64,000 bases of DNA from Omphalotus guepiniiformis (lineage: Eukaryota; Basidiomycota; Agaricomycetes; Agaricales; Omphalotaceae): contig JAQOOI010000018.1 of NCBI GenBank assembly GCA_028554645.1, positions 868,001 through 932,000 of the forward strand, given 5' to 3'. The position numbers were made by a program, and so were the translations under genes. Below are positions 23,298 to 35,844 of the stretch, in pieces. Below the pieces are notes generated by a model that searched no databases, was not told where the DNA came from, and saw only the letters and a program-made list of their open reading frames with translations. Within the stretch, counting starts at the first letter, position 1. Each line of letters begins with the position of its first letter.

Positions 23298-23960
23298 ATG
23301 TGCATCTTGAAAGATATTCTCCATGTTCTAATGGGAACGCAAAACCCTGAAGATATCATTTGCGTCATTAACGCCGCAATATCAGTTCAAGGTTGGATAG
23401 TGCTGCCACCGGTATTCCTGTCGGGCCATTCTAAAGCTTGGACTTGTACGCGTATGACCGCCCTCGCATATAGTTTATTGTCGAGGATGAGTGACTGTCT
23501 AGGCGCACCCTTGGTACCGGCACCGTCTCCTCAAAACACGCAAAGACCACACAAGGGCCTGCCTGGTAAGAGCTCTGCAACTTACACGTACCACTGGGGT
23601 ACCACAGGAAACTACAGCCGATCATCGAATCAAGTTTGGTCTGCCAGCGGAGGTAATTGTCATGCGAATACTTCAGAGTACTTTCAAGCCCGCGGCGATC
23701 ATTCATTCCATGCAACATGCTCAAGACATGATTGGATAATTGGGTATTTGCGACAGTTCGAGTATCAGCATTGCAAGCAACTGGCGGGGCTCGTAAGTAG
23801 CGAGTTCGCGACTTATTCACCGCACCTGTATTCGCGGGAATTCCGACCTGTCCCGCTGGGAGGGGTAAATTTCAAGCGATGGAAGAATCAGGGAAAATTA
23901 CAAGAAGAACTTATGTCAATAAATTTAGCTTTGAAGCTTCTGGCTCGAAACTCGCCGTGA
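23298..23960 (+). CDS. Orphan ORF, 220 codons, doubtful
   Basis: Uninterrupted 220-codon ORF with an ATG start in a gene-poor region. I recognise no family. The N-terminal half is mildly hydrophobic (AAISVQGWIVLPPVFLSG). The rest is rich in Ser, His, Gln and Arg with several Cys and His residues, but no regular zinc-finger spacing. There is no signal peptide or repeat. A stop-free run this long is uncommon but not impossible by chance in a 64-kb window, and it lacks the introns nearly every neighbour has. It could be a real lineage-specific gene, an exon of a larger gene, or noise. Confidence 0.3.
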   Translation: MCILKDILHVLMGTQNPEDIICVINAAISVQGWIVLPPVFLSGHSKAWTCTRMTALAYSLLSRMSDCLGAPLVPAPSPQNTQRPHKGLPGKSSATYTYHWGTTGNYSRSSNQVWSASGGNCHANTSEYFQARGDHSFHATCSRHDWIIGYLRQFEYQHCKQLAGLVSSEFATYSPHLYSREFRPVPLGGVNFKRWKNQGKLQEELMSINLALKLLARNSP

Positions 23961-26900
23961 AACCCACCCAATATACATCGAGGCACCAGGTGTATTCAGT
24001 AGTGTAATTTCAAGCAGTTGTTGATTCAAGGCTTGACTATATCAACAACTTGGAAATTGCAAATAACAGACACCGGGGTGCCATACGGCGCTATCAAATG
24101 ACAACTTGAAGTACCCCATATTTCTGAGCTTACTCATTTTCGGTAGGAAAATCTCTGGACGAACCAGTTGGTTTGGGAAATCTATAGGGGCCGAAAAGAG
24201 ACCTCTCGGGGGCCCATGAGGCCAGAGGCCAGAGGGCTCATGCTGAGGGCGGCTAATCAGACAACCACGAGCGGCAATTGAAACAAGGTATTTTTCATCA
24301 GAATTTCCGATCAGCTTTTCTGGAAGGGACAAGATGAGGGAGAGGGCGCCAGATGTGATGTGTATCTGGACGAAAATGGCACCACTCAAATTTTGAGTAG
24401 GAACCTTTAACCTGTGGTCGGCTACACTCGGTTGTACTAGTGACGCCTTGGGTCGGGTCGGTCGGTCGGAGTTGGGGTCACCTACAATACAGTCTGAGTT
24501 TACTGTCGTCCACAGTGGCGACCCACGCAAATCTTCCCACTTTCTCAGTCGTAAGTATCTTCAACGTCCGAAATTCGCCCTGCTAAGGCCGCTGGCGCGT
24601 ACTTACTCGCCCAGTATTTTTCCCAGGTCTTCTTGAAGTGACAGGGATCCTGTGCGTGCGTTGAAATGACAGACCGCGCCTTACTCGTCCATGATCTCAC
24701 GACTTTTCGCCGCCGTTGTATGTAGCCTGTGGCCGCATTCGGATTTCATGGCTGTGAGTTGTCACTATCCGGTGTCATTCATTCGATTCCCTCACACTGG
24801 TTGTGACTAGATACTTACCCAGTGATCGGGCTTCTTTGGTCTTTGGTCTTTAAACGTTTCAACAAAAAGCCGTGTAAGTATAGGTAAGTATCTTGACGTA
24901 CAAGATGCTCGCTTTTGAGAAATGTAGCACAGATGTAGCGTAGTCAAAGAACATTGATCTTGTTTGCTTTATTCTCTTGATCTGTTTTCCGAGCTCAGGA
25001 AAATCCAGGGAAAATCCATCAATGAAAAGTTCAGCGAGTGAGGTAAATGTGCCCGGGAGCGCGGAGTGGGTTGCAGGTAGTATTATATACTTATGCTTGA
25101 GCCCAAGGGCAGGATGATTTTAATGAGAATCTATCGAATTTTTTTACACTCGTTATTGTGTCAAGGCGAAAGGTGCCTATGGAGCACACAATCAGTTACC
25201 CCTACAATACACCGAGCTTCTCTGATGCCCCAAACGCTGAACTAATGTCCTCAGCCACCGAGTAGTGAGGCTCGATCGTACGACGATGTGGGCGTGTGGC
25301 AAGGAGCTTAGTCAACTCTTTACTAGATGTGTTGGAGATGAGGGTAATGGATGTCCTGGTTTAAGATGGAATATATGCGCGCGAGCTGACCAGTAGTGAC
25401 ATTTGGAATTATGGCCACCAAGAGCCTATATCATCGTGGCGGTTTAGGAGAGAGCGAACTGCAGCACCCAGCGGTTTTAAAGTGTTTGTTTCAATGTCAC
25501 CTAGCACAGTAAATGTATCAAATTACTATGGATCAAGTTGTAGGCTTAAAATATCATCGAATGAGAAAAAGCTATGACCGTCGGATCCAAAAATGCTGGC
25601 TTACATACAGGTACCTACAACGTTTGGATGCGGCACTGCCAGTGGCATCCTTTACCTGACCTGGCCATCCCAATGCTACCTGGCAGCAACGCTTTCTCCG
25701 CCATACTGGACTACCTCCGAATCTGTCATACGCATTGCTTGAAAGAAGAGGTGGCACGTCAGAAAGCAAAGACAGTCTGACGACAGAAGCATAGAAGTTA
25801 TTCAGTTCGTTGAACCGACAGACTGGCTAGATGATTATGACTCGAGTTGTTTTGAGGGCCTGGGTGTACATCTGCTGAAAGTGGACACGGTATGTCCGTT
25901 CGCGGCTTTTTTGCTTTCAGCGAGAGAGGCGAGGGAGCCTGAGAGTAGGGTAATGGTCCTTCGAGAAGTGCGACGCGCGGTAATAGGTAGGTGGAGTGCA
26001 TACAACACATGTATGAAAATGAATAATGCTCGAAAGGTGAATGATGTTGAGGCTTTCGGAGGTCTGCGGAGAGTCGCAGTTGTAGCTTGGTTCGACTTAT
26101 TAGCAGCCGCCATACCAACGCTATACAAATTGATGAACGAAGAAATTCGAAAATTTCACGGTCTGAAGATGAGAATACATTGTGGAGCTGAGGGATGAAC
26201 GCGGTTCTATCATTGCAGAGACTAGAGCGCCGGGAGAGTCTTTAATGATGGCCCCCTGTATGCATAGAATTCTGTGGTGTTCAAGTTCCGGTCGTGACAT
26301 AGAGACGTTCGACCACACTCCATGGCCAAGTGACTTCTATGGCGAAGAAGAAAAATGAAAGTCCTCGACCTCCTCCGCAGCCAAAATTTTTTGGGGCTCT
26401 AGACCGCCTGACCGTAAACAGTTCAGGTCGAAGTCTCGAAGAAGACTGCAATTTGCACTGCCACTGCTCGTCGCGGTCCTCCAAATTTATCGTAGAATCA
26501 ACTTTTGCCTTTGCTTCTGTGAATAGCTTTCCATATGCATCGGACTACATATGTGACTCGAACAGTGGTCGGTTTCCTCTCCCGTGAAGACAGCCTTGAA
26601 AGGTATCTAATTTCAGAATGAGTCACTTGAATTGAAGGAGTCACTCAGCTGTTATAATGAACTCTTTTTGGGCGATGCGCGGAGTCCGTCAATAGGTTCC
26701 GATGTGTGTCGTCTCAATTCGTCTTTCCTCTGAAAGGTATATGTACGAACGGGATAACTGATGATCATAAAAATCGTGTCTTCTAGTGGGAACACAGCGG
26801 GATTCTAGCGCATGATCAGCTCAGTTTTTCGGAGTCTTTTGAAAACAGTTCGAACCGTCCTCAACGCCAGCTCAAAATCTCATCTTGGACTTGTGTCTGA

Positions 26901-27374
26901 CGTCTGTCCTTGAATGTCGGTGGGCATACTGGGAAAAGGAGTTAGAGTCATAACATAAACGCCTGTTCCGTCCGAGCGCCACTCACCCCGGAGATCTGGC
27001 TCTCTTTCATTTCCGGGCGTGTACTCCAGGTCTTGTGCCACTGTTTAGTAGAAATATGGGTCTGGTCACCACCAAGCGATAGGGTGCAACTTGAATGATT
27101 TGTATCTACACGTATGTCTTGGAAAGCCTCCGTCAGGGTACAGTGATCTCATCATGCAAGAGATATTCCTGCGCGACAGAGCATCAGATAAAGGCAAACC
27201 ATTGTACTCACTTTTAGGTATGTCACAGATTTGCGGACTCAGTGAGAGAAGTAACTGATTAGTAATAAAATTTGTCAAAGCTCAGAACGCGTTGAACAAC
27301 AAGGCCACACAAAGAAGCATTTAACCATCAACACGTCATACGTGGACGTGCCACCACTCTACACTACTTCCACG
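23961..27374. other. 3.4-kb gene-poor region
   Basis: Only small overlapping ORFs on both strands (largest 162 codons, minus, 24042..24530), none with a recognisable motif. No RNA gene or mobile element identified. The end of the stretch is the promoter of the gene at 27375. Confidence 0.4.
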
Positions 27375-30138
27375 ATGGTAGTCAATAAAAAGCAAGGTGT
27401 ACCTGTAGCGCCGTCTATGGGTTCAAGGACAAGCTCAAATCAGCAGCTCACTCGTCAAAAGGCTACCACTAATTCAAAACAATCTCCTTCGGCTGGTCCT
27501 TCTACTTCATCTTCTTTATCTTCAACTTTGCAGAGGAACAAACTCAAGAAGCATTCAAAGCGTACCAAATCTTCTTCATTCAAGGACAAACTTGTCCTAA
27601 TCTTCCTGTCATTATTCACTTTGTATGCGCTAACGACCTGTCCGTCGGATTATACCCTTTCCAACCCCGTCTGTCGTTCACTTTCTCAGTACCGAACCCA
27701 CGTTCTAGAACCCTATGTATTGCCTCCAATACAAAAGGCTTTATCTCATCCATCTCTTGCGCCTACAATTTCAAAACTTCATGCTGCAGAGCGCGCCGTG
27801 ACACCCATTGTCATTCGTACACACGCTGTTACTCGGCCATATATTGCTAAAATTACCCAAATCACAAAAGTCACCACTCAAGCTACTTTGACTCGCACTC
27901 TGCTTCCGATATATCGGAAACACGCCACTCCTCGCATACGCCTATTCCAGGCGCGCGTCGTAGATCCTTATGTAGCGCCACTCTGTCGAAAAGCAGAAGT
28001 CTACGCCAACAAGACAATTCTCACACTGCATCGGGTTTTTGTCACGGTGCGGCCGCATGTACATGCAGCGTATGTACGTGCTCGTCCCCACCTCGAACGT
28101 GCTTGGGATGTAGCTAGGCCGCATCTGTTTAAGGCAGCGGAACGTGTCGCTGCGGCTCTTGGTCTAATTATGGAGAAGACCGCAGAAGCACGGAGGCAGT
28201 ACGTGGATCCACATGTTCTGAGGATCTGGGAGAAGGTGGTCGAGCTGAGCGGTACGAGTTCGACCGTCTCTGTTAGTACGACGGTAACCCCGCTGGCTAC
28301 CTCGACCGAAGTCCAGGAAGAGACTAAAGGTACTTCGGGGGAAGTTGAACCCGAAGCGACGGCTTTGAGCACCTTGTCGTCTTTGTCGTCCGTATCTGTT
28401 TCAGCTACCTCTTCCACGTCAGGCCCTTCGTCAGAGACTGCTTCTCCTTCTGTCCCAGAAGAACCGGTGGTTCCTACTGAGACCTCGACCCAAGTCCCTC
28501 CGGTTGATCAGGCTACCCTTTCGTCTGCTAGTTCTGTCATTCACGCAAGCGTGCCTGTTGCGTCCAGCGTTGAGGCTGCTGCTCCTTCTAGCATCCCGAG
28601 TGCTGAAACCTCTCTGTTATCAGAGATATCTGCGAAGGCATCGTCATCAGTTCAGTCAGCTTCTTCCTTTGTTTCTGCATCCTCCGCTCAGGAGTCATCC
28701 ACGCCTTCTGCTGTTTCTGAAGCTTCTCCTGTCGTTGAGCAAGCTCCTGCCCAACCTGAGGCGGAGGCTCAGGCCGAGACCACGTTCGAAGAGTCTGACG
28801 ACCTTGACTCTTTCTTCGCCGATATTGGTTTCGCCGAGGCTGAAAAGACTTCCTCTCCAGACCATGACGAGGATCTCGAGCTTGGTTCGGATGATCACAT
28901 CTCCGTAGTAGCAGAAACTCCAGCTGCGAACTCAGAGGAAGCGAAAGAAGCTCGCCGAATTGCCACCGCGAATAAACGCGCGAGCATTGAGGCTAGAATG
29001 GAGAAGTGGACTGCGGACCTCCAGGCGCTTGTCAAGAGGCGAGCAAAGGAGGTCAGGAAGGAGTTGGTGAGAGTGAGGAAGGGGGCTGTGAGGGGTCTTT
29101 TCCCTGATTCAGGCAAAGGTGGTAATACAGATTTGGAGGAGACGTTGACACACGTTAAAGGAGAAGATGTCGCGGGAATGCTTGGGAGGTTGGAGGTCGA
29201 AGGGGATAGGTTGCTAAAAGGGCTAGAGAGCTATCTCAAGAAGGAAGAGAAGGTTCTCGCTGGTGGGTTAAGAAACTTTCTTCGTTTCATTTTTATTTGT
29301 CACGAAATATACTCAATACATTGATTAGATTTTACAGGGAAGGACGTGGACGACCGACTCAAACGGTGGGATGTCGTTGTGCAGCGAGTCGAGGACCGTT
29401 TCACCGAGCGCATGAAAGAGATGCAGGAAAAGGTACATTGGTGGTATCTGGAAGTTCGAGAACTGGAAGTCCAGGAGGTAAGTCCCTTCGTGCCTTGCTC
29501 CGACGATCCCGGAACCGTCTCATGATAAATCACTTCTTGTCAATCAATCTTTAAAACTCTCACTGATGCCTGTTTGACAGTACCGTGCCGCGGTTGCGGA
29601 AGTCAAATCTATAGCAGAGAAGGCCCAGGGTGATGTCGGTCTCGACCTCGCCTGGCTGGACGATGTCACGTATCAAGATTGGCAGAAGTATCATGATTTC
29701 ATGCGGATGTACCTTCATCTATGCTACTTTTCGCTATATTTGATCTGACTTTCTTTTTGTCTGGCAGTGTACGAACGGTTCGATGAGCAAATTCGACTGA
29801 TTCAAAACGGTTCGCATCCCTCTCCACCCATTGATCCTTTGGTTCCGGCGTTGGATAAGCTTCAGGGTGAATTAGATGACCTAGTGGGTGGGTTCAAGGG
29901 ACAAGTGCGGAGCTTCGGGGAGAGGATGCGCAGCTTGTTGACTCCTCCGACGGTGAATGATCCTGAAGTTGAGACACCGGAGGAGCAGGAGGGTGAAGTG
30001 AGCATACTGCCAATTGACCCGTTGCCGACGAACCCTGCGGAATCGGAGTTTGACCCGGGGAATATTGTTATTGGAAAAAGTAAGGAGCAGGTGGAGCAGG
30101 CGATTAAGGCTGCGCAGGAAATACATGAGGAGTTGTAA
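27375..30138 (+). CDS. Fungal membrane protein with [R/D]-P-[H/Y] repeats, unknown function
   Basis: Long first exon, then three short introns (donors after KKEEKVLAG, RELEVQE and near HDFMR). The N-terminus is Ser/Lys-rich, followed by a single membrane span (LVLIFLSLFTLYALTT, residues about 72-88). Next come about 190 residues in which [RD]-P-[YH]-[VIL] recurs: RPYI, DPYV, RPHV, RPHL twice, DPHV. A Ser/Thr/Pro/Glu-rich linker of about 230 residues follows, then a charged, probably coiled-coil C-terminal half (EARRIATANKRASIEARMEK; DDRLKRWDVVVQRVEDRF). I cannot name the family; the membrane topology and coils suggest an organelle-surface or scaffolding role, which is inference. ATG at 27375 is the first in frame. 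The last intron junction (29707/29767) does not join cleanly: canonical splicing would truncate the final 124 codons. Confidence 0.7.
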
Positions 30139-33038
30139 GGAAAATGCGGTTACGCTGCGGGATTCAATGACATGATACAGTTGGGATCACTGCCAGTGAG
30201 GAGGTTCACTCGGAAGGGTGTCAAGTTCAGTATGAGATGTTGACGCCGGCCGGAGACTGTCTGATATATTCTTTTTCGTTGGGCGATGAATGGCTTGACA
30301 AGTGGGGTATTTATTAGGTTGTAAACATTACTCGTTCCAATTTCTGGTTCTGTGTGTCTGATCGAGGCGCGCCGCCTCCTATCTTCGGAATCCTTCCTAC
30401 TTGTTTCGCTTTGATCCTTCTCTTTCGTTGATTCTTCCTTTCTGTGTAGTCTGACTGGTCATGGCATTTTCCGTTCACTTCATGCACGCTTTTCATCATA
30501 AATTACTTTCATTCATTATTGTCGCCATTCCTATTTATCACTTAGATACTGTAGTACATATAGCATCTTTTGTATATAGCACGCCGCCCACATGCCATTT
30601 TACATATATGTTGAATGCATGCTAACATACCAATCATATTCAATACTTACTATGTCGATAGACAGCTGAAATACAGAGTTATGAATGGTTCTGTTTTTAG
30701 CATTGAACGTTTGAAGTCGAACGACGAAGAGAAGATGTTGATATTGTTTCCGCGGCAGAAGCTCGTAGAAGCTTCGGTGGCGGTGTTGCGGACGATGGCT
30801 ATCACCGACTTGGCTTGATCCCGAGTCTTGCTTTGACCGCAGTAATGATCTTTGCACCAGTTTTACAACGTGGCGGGTGTTTCTAGACTCTCATAACATT
30901 CATGTTGGAATCTGTTGAAATTCGCCTTGGAGTTGCTTTTGAGCTCAGACCACAGCTTCTCCAAATTTCATAAGATCTGACGGCAACTCTTTTTTCTTCT
31001 CCCTTGGTATTAATCGGTGAGCTGGCAAACGGTCGTTATTCGCTCTGTATTGTGATTTTCTTTTTTTTTTTTTGACTCGAAGATCAGATTGATTTATCTC
31101 TGGAGTATTTGTCATCGCACGTCTTTAAGCATACTGGTGAACATTTGATGAAGAATAAGGACTTTGAAGATCTGGCTGCGGGTTGCTGATGCCGGCACGA
31201 GAAACTTTCAGCGAATTCTCCGAAATTCTCTCATTTGTGCGACAGTGATACACCCGTGTAGGCCGTGCAGTCCGTTCTTTTGTTTACGCTCTTTTGCTTT
31301 CAAAAACTTTGATCCAGAATTCGACTCGGAGATCAGGCCTCCGGTCTAGAGGCAAGTCCATGGATTAATCCAAGAAAAAGCGACGATTTCCGGTTGATTT
31401 CCCATCCCCTACGTACTTCTTACCTCCGAGGTCGGCTTCCATGTGTCGAGATCTCATTGCTCTTCAATCGCGCGTATTTTCATTCGGGACCCACTTTCAC
31501 GTTGAACGCTTCTTCCGCAATGACATCGGTCGGGCTCAGGTCGGGCTGGTTCAAGTCTGAATGTGCCGTGATATCCAACCTCATATGGATGATTCGTTAG
31601 GCGATATCCTCTCTTCCGGTTCTCATGTACCGTCTGAGGACATTGACATAAGATATAGGTCGTAAGTACCCAAGCAGTGAAGCACACGCTGAAGTTACGT
31701 ATCACACTCAGAGGTCCCCGGTTCCGCTCTCATGCGAATGCGCATCAAAGATACAATATCTTCCGAACTCTAATTCCGATTTTTTTGGGAATTGTATGTA
31801 TTCCTGAACATCCATCCTGAGTTTACGTTGATCTCGTGGTTTTTTTCCCTGGGTTCATCAACAGGTTATTTTTTGCTGGCGTTTTCATTCGCCCTTTGCT
31901 GATTGACTAAATCGCGTGGCTTCAATAGAAGCACGCGGTTACAATTTACTTTGAACTGAAGTGGTGTGAAGCGATACATGTGGGTTTTTGTTTTTTGGTC
32001 TACATAGTACGCGAAGGCGGCTTATGAGGCTTCATGGTACTACCAGGTACTACCCTGGTACCTAGGTTTGTTAGAAGGACCACCTAGGACCACTTAGGTG
32101 ACCATGACCGAGGTCTCGGCGGAAGACGTCCTCTGTCGTCATCAAACATCTGGATTTCATGCCAGTCAAAGAAGTGTTTCAAGTCTTTTCCAGTCCGGTT
32201 TGAATCATGCTTGTCGTGGTATACCGCCGTGCCCTTTAACGCTTAGCTACCATTGTATTTCCGTAGTACAGTCGTATAGTAGATTCTAGTATATTGCATG
32301 TCTTTGTCGGCGATCGTGCCTTTGGTTTTTCCATCTACAGGCTTACGTGCTAATCTCCTCTACTATGTAGTCCGTTGCGAAATTCTCGCATCAGACTGCA
32401 TCGCAACACGAAGGCTCCGATGATGCGCCCTATGACCAGTGCCCTGAAAGTGAATGATACTTATAGAATCTGATGCAGTGGCCGTAAGAGACCTCGTAAG
32501 AGCTGTTCATATGAAATATGCATAAACAATACAGTGTTGGGTGCTGTACGCCGTCGCTTAGTTTCCCCGTTTCGATGGGGTCCCTGAATAGGGGTTCGGA
32601 GATTTCTGAGTAGCTGATGAATTGGCAGTTGACTTTTGAGCGGTTCAAGGGGCAGGAACTGGAAGGACACAGTATGCGATGAAGCTGGCTGAAACTACGA
32701 TTTGCTCCTGGAAGTTGCAGAATGATGAATATATATTCCTTCACCTTCTCGCACAAATTGCGGGACTTCTCAGACTCGCTGCTACTTGAATGTAAGAAGG
32801 ATGTGACAGCTGGTCTCGAATATCTCTAAGTCTTGAAGTGTCACTGTACCTCTGCCTTCAGCAAGATTTCCAAGCAACCTATGCAACCTGAGGGAAGAGC
32901 AGCTGCAGGGGAAGAGCAGCATATAGGCGAGAAAGACCTACCCTAAAGTGATGCAGGGCCAATTGCTAGCCGAGGTGAGCATGTGACTGCGACTTCACGC
33001 TTTGACTTCTTACCACCATCCAGTGGCATCGCCGCATC
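30139..33038. other. 2.9-kb intergenic region
   Basis: 3' flank of the membrane-protein gene and 5' flank of the gene at 33039. It contains a poly-T run near 31060 and a cluster of short repeats (GGTACTACC, CCTAGGACCAC) at 32036-32100. No gene supported. Confidence 0.45.
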
Positions 33039-35844
33039 ATGAACACGCGGCAGAAGCTGAAGCGCAACATCTCTACGGACGTTCAAAAATCTCCAGTCAA
33101 GAAATCGAAAACACGAAAACCTCTCCAATCTAGATACGAAACGCCATATCCTTCTGCACTTTCTGAATCGCAGGCATACAAATTGCCATCTTCAGTTGGA
33201 CCTTATCTCTCCCCGTCAGACTTCTCTCCAATTCCAAAGGCGCCTTTATGCAATCGCTCAAACTCTCATCGGAAAACAAGCTCAACAAATCTTAAGGAAA
33301 ATGCAACTATTGGTCCAAGTCCGTTCAGCGAGAAAAAGCGACGAAATCAAAAGAAGTACGGCAAGTCTCGTAACAAGTCCACCAGAAAAAAGGTTGCTTC
33401 ACTCGAGAGTCCCTTCAATAGCTGCTCCTCCTCTGCTTCTTCTGCTTCTAGTTCTGACCGACGCTCGACCCTATTGTCTGATAAGGGTGTTCACCCAAAT
33501 ATTCCCAAATCGCTTTCTCAGTCTGCTTTCAACTCGCCGGTCCTTATTGAATCGCCCACCAGAATACGCCGTCCATCTGCTCCTACACCTCCTCGCTCAA
33601 TCGACTGGAAGTATAAACCACATCAAGCTGCTTCTGTTACCGACTTGCACGTTTTCAATAACGATTTTGATCAACCCCGCCGGAGTCTGGACGTTGCTTC
33701 CAATGCATTTCATGATGTTTTTCGCTCTTCTATTGGTCGTTCCTCAACAAATTTCAACAGGCCTCCCTCCCAGCTTTCGATGTATGACTATAACCGTACC
33801 GTCACGTATGACGACGACGACGACGACGACGTGGAAATGAATTCGTGCTTGGATGACATTCCATCAGGAAAGGAGGAATTTTTAGCGGAAATTCGTGGGA
33901 CATCTACTCCATTCAAACTTCTCGGGGCTCTCGGAACTTCTAGTCATCGTGTAAGGGGAACAAGCAACCTAGTGCCGTCAACTTTCAAGGCTGACATACG
34001 CACTGAGGCCGATACAGATACCGACAACGATTCCTGTGGCTGGTCTGATTCGGATCAAGAGATGGAGACGGCCGAACCAAGCAACTCCATCTTCCGTGCC
34101 CTCAGACAAAGCGCTCAAAATAGGAGCAAGAGCGGTAGCGGTTATATAACACCTTCTGCAGATTCTGACGATGAACACAGTGGAGGAACAGCGAGCTTCG
34201 GCGGCCAGCGTTCTCCTTGGATCAGTGATTCGCTTATCTCTCCACCAAAAACGGCTGACTGGGGACCGCCGCGCGCGCGCCCCCAGAGAGGCGCATACAT
34301 GCAGCCTGATGATAGTATCATGGACGTAGACCGGGAGGCTGATATATTGGAGGGGATGTTTGACAGTATGATGCTAGGTGAAAGCTCTCCTCCTTCAGTA
34401 TGATGCCCTTGTGGCTGATATCAATCCTTCAGCTTCTGGACTCAAGCAAGACAATTCGTCGAGATTCCAGAACGTCACAAACAATGTTGATTGTTCGGGT
34501 CATGTCTTCGATGGCGGCGAAATTCATTCAAGCCAGGTACCTATCCGCACTCGCTCCCTGGACGAATCAATCCGTTGTAATCTCCCAACATCTCGGAACG
34601 ATCATAAAGTATCTCCAAGTGTGGAGGTACTGACTGCAGGCACAAGGCGTACTAGGAGCGGAACCATCGTAGCAGCCCCCTCCACTGCCTCCCAGGAGGC
34701 CCTCCCTGCTCCCATTTGTACTCGGCGAACCAGGAGTGGGACCGTTGTCGCTAGCCGTACGGGGGGAAGTGGTGGCGCACCTGGAGGTTCCGGCGCTGAT
34801 GGTCCTGCAATAGCTCTTCCTATGACAAGAATAGACTCCGGTCGAACCCTCAATGGAGCTACTGGCTCTGGCTCGTCAGTCCTAGCGCCCAGTCTTCCTA
34901 TCGTGGAGGAGCACCGGCTCGACTCATCCGGAGGAGCAGGTGTGCCGAACGCTACTCCCCTGGTCTCTCCCACTGCCATATTCTCCAGTAGGCGTGCTCG
35001 TAGCGGGAGCATCGTAGCACTTAGCTCCATGAAACCTCCTCTGGCTTCGGCTGGCGATGCAATTGGGAACCCAAATTCAATTTCTAATGCGGCCCTGCCT
35101 TCACGTAGGAACAGGAGTGGCAGTATCATTGCTCTTGGCAATGCGCTAGCAAATATTCCGAATCAGGCAGTGGGTATGGCCAAGCGTGCCAGGAGTGGTA
35201 CGCTAGTGGCCCGTGCTCCTGCACTACCTGAAGTAGCTTCGATGGTTGTCACTGAGACCGGACCCAGCACAACTGTCAGATGTGATGGACGTGATATTAA
35301 CAGCAATGCTGAAGGCCACGGAAGCGACGTCAGCAACGAGGAGGACGTTGAGATGTATCCTAAGTTCGCTGTGAATCCTGAGGCTGAACCGCTGTCGTCC
35401 GAAACCAAACTACTGCAGCATCTCAGCTCCGTTTACGTCGGGGGCCACGACAACCAAGGGCATTACACTAATGAAGGCGATGACAGTGGTGATGACCCAT
35501 TGGCATTGTGTCTTATCGATTCTGGCATGTTTGGCGCTGGAAGTGCTCGGACTGTCGGTGTTGTTGGAGGTGATGATATGCATTCAGGCAATGCTCGCGC
35601 GTCACGCCTCAAAGCGCGCGCTCGAGCTGCTGCCTTGATGGCCAAAGGGCTGAGTAAGACGCTAGCGGCGAAGAATGCGAAAGGTAAGGCGCTTTATGGG
35701 CCTGCTGCTGGGGCCGCTGCGGTTGCTCGGGCTAGAGCTCGAGCAAGATTAGCGAAACAGAAAGGCGATGGTGTTGACGAAAAAGAAAATGGGGATTCAT
35801 CGTCAGAGGACGAGCTTCTGTTAAAGCCCGGGAGTGCGTGCTGA
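33039..35844 (+). CDS. Large low-complexity protein with RSG[T/S] repeats, unknown function
   Basis: Two exons (33039..34377 and 34433..35844) give 916 residues. The 55-base intron (GTGAAA donor, CTTCAG acceptor) restores one continuous frame. No globular domain is recognised. The N-terminal half is basic and Ser/Pro-rich with candidate nuclear signals (KKSKTRK, EKKRRNQKK) and many S/T-P sites (SPSDFSPIPKAP, RRPSAPTPPRS). A run of seven Asp is encoded by a (GAC)n tract at 33811. The second half carries five copies of [RK]-R-x-R-S-G-[TS]-[IVL]-[VI]-A between 34640 and 35220, each fitting R-x-R-x-x-[ST] for AGC kinases. The C-terminus is Ala/Arg-rich (ARARARLAKQKGDG) and ends acidic. It may be a phospho-regulated nuclear protein; this is inference. 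Confidence 0.75.

Noticed and set aside
24042..24530. Minus-strand 162-codon ORF as a gene
   Set aside because: Length is within chance for a window of this size, and no motif, signal peptide or intron pattern supports it.
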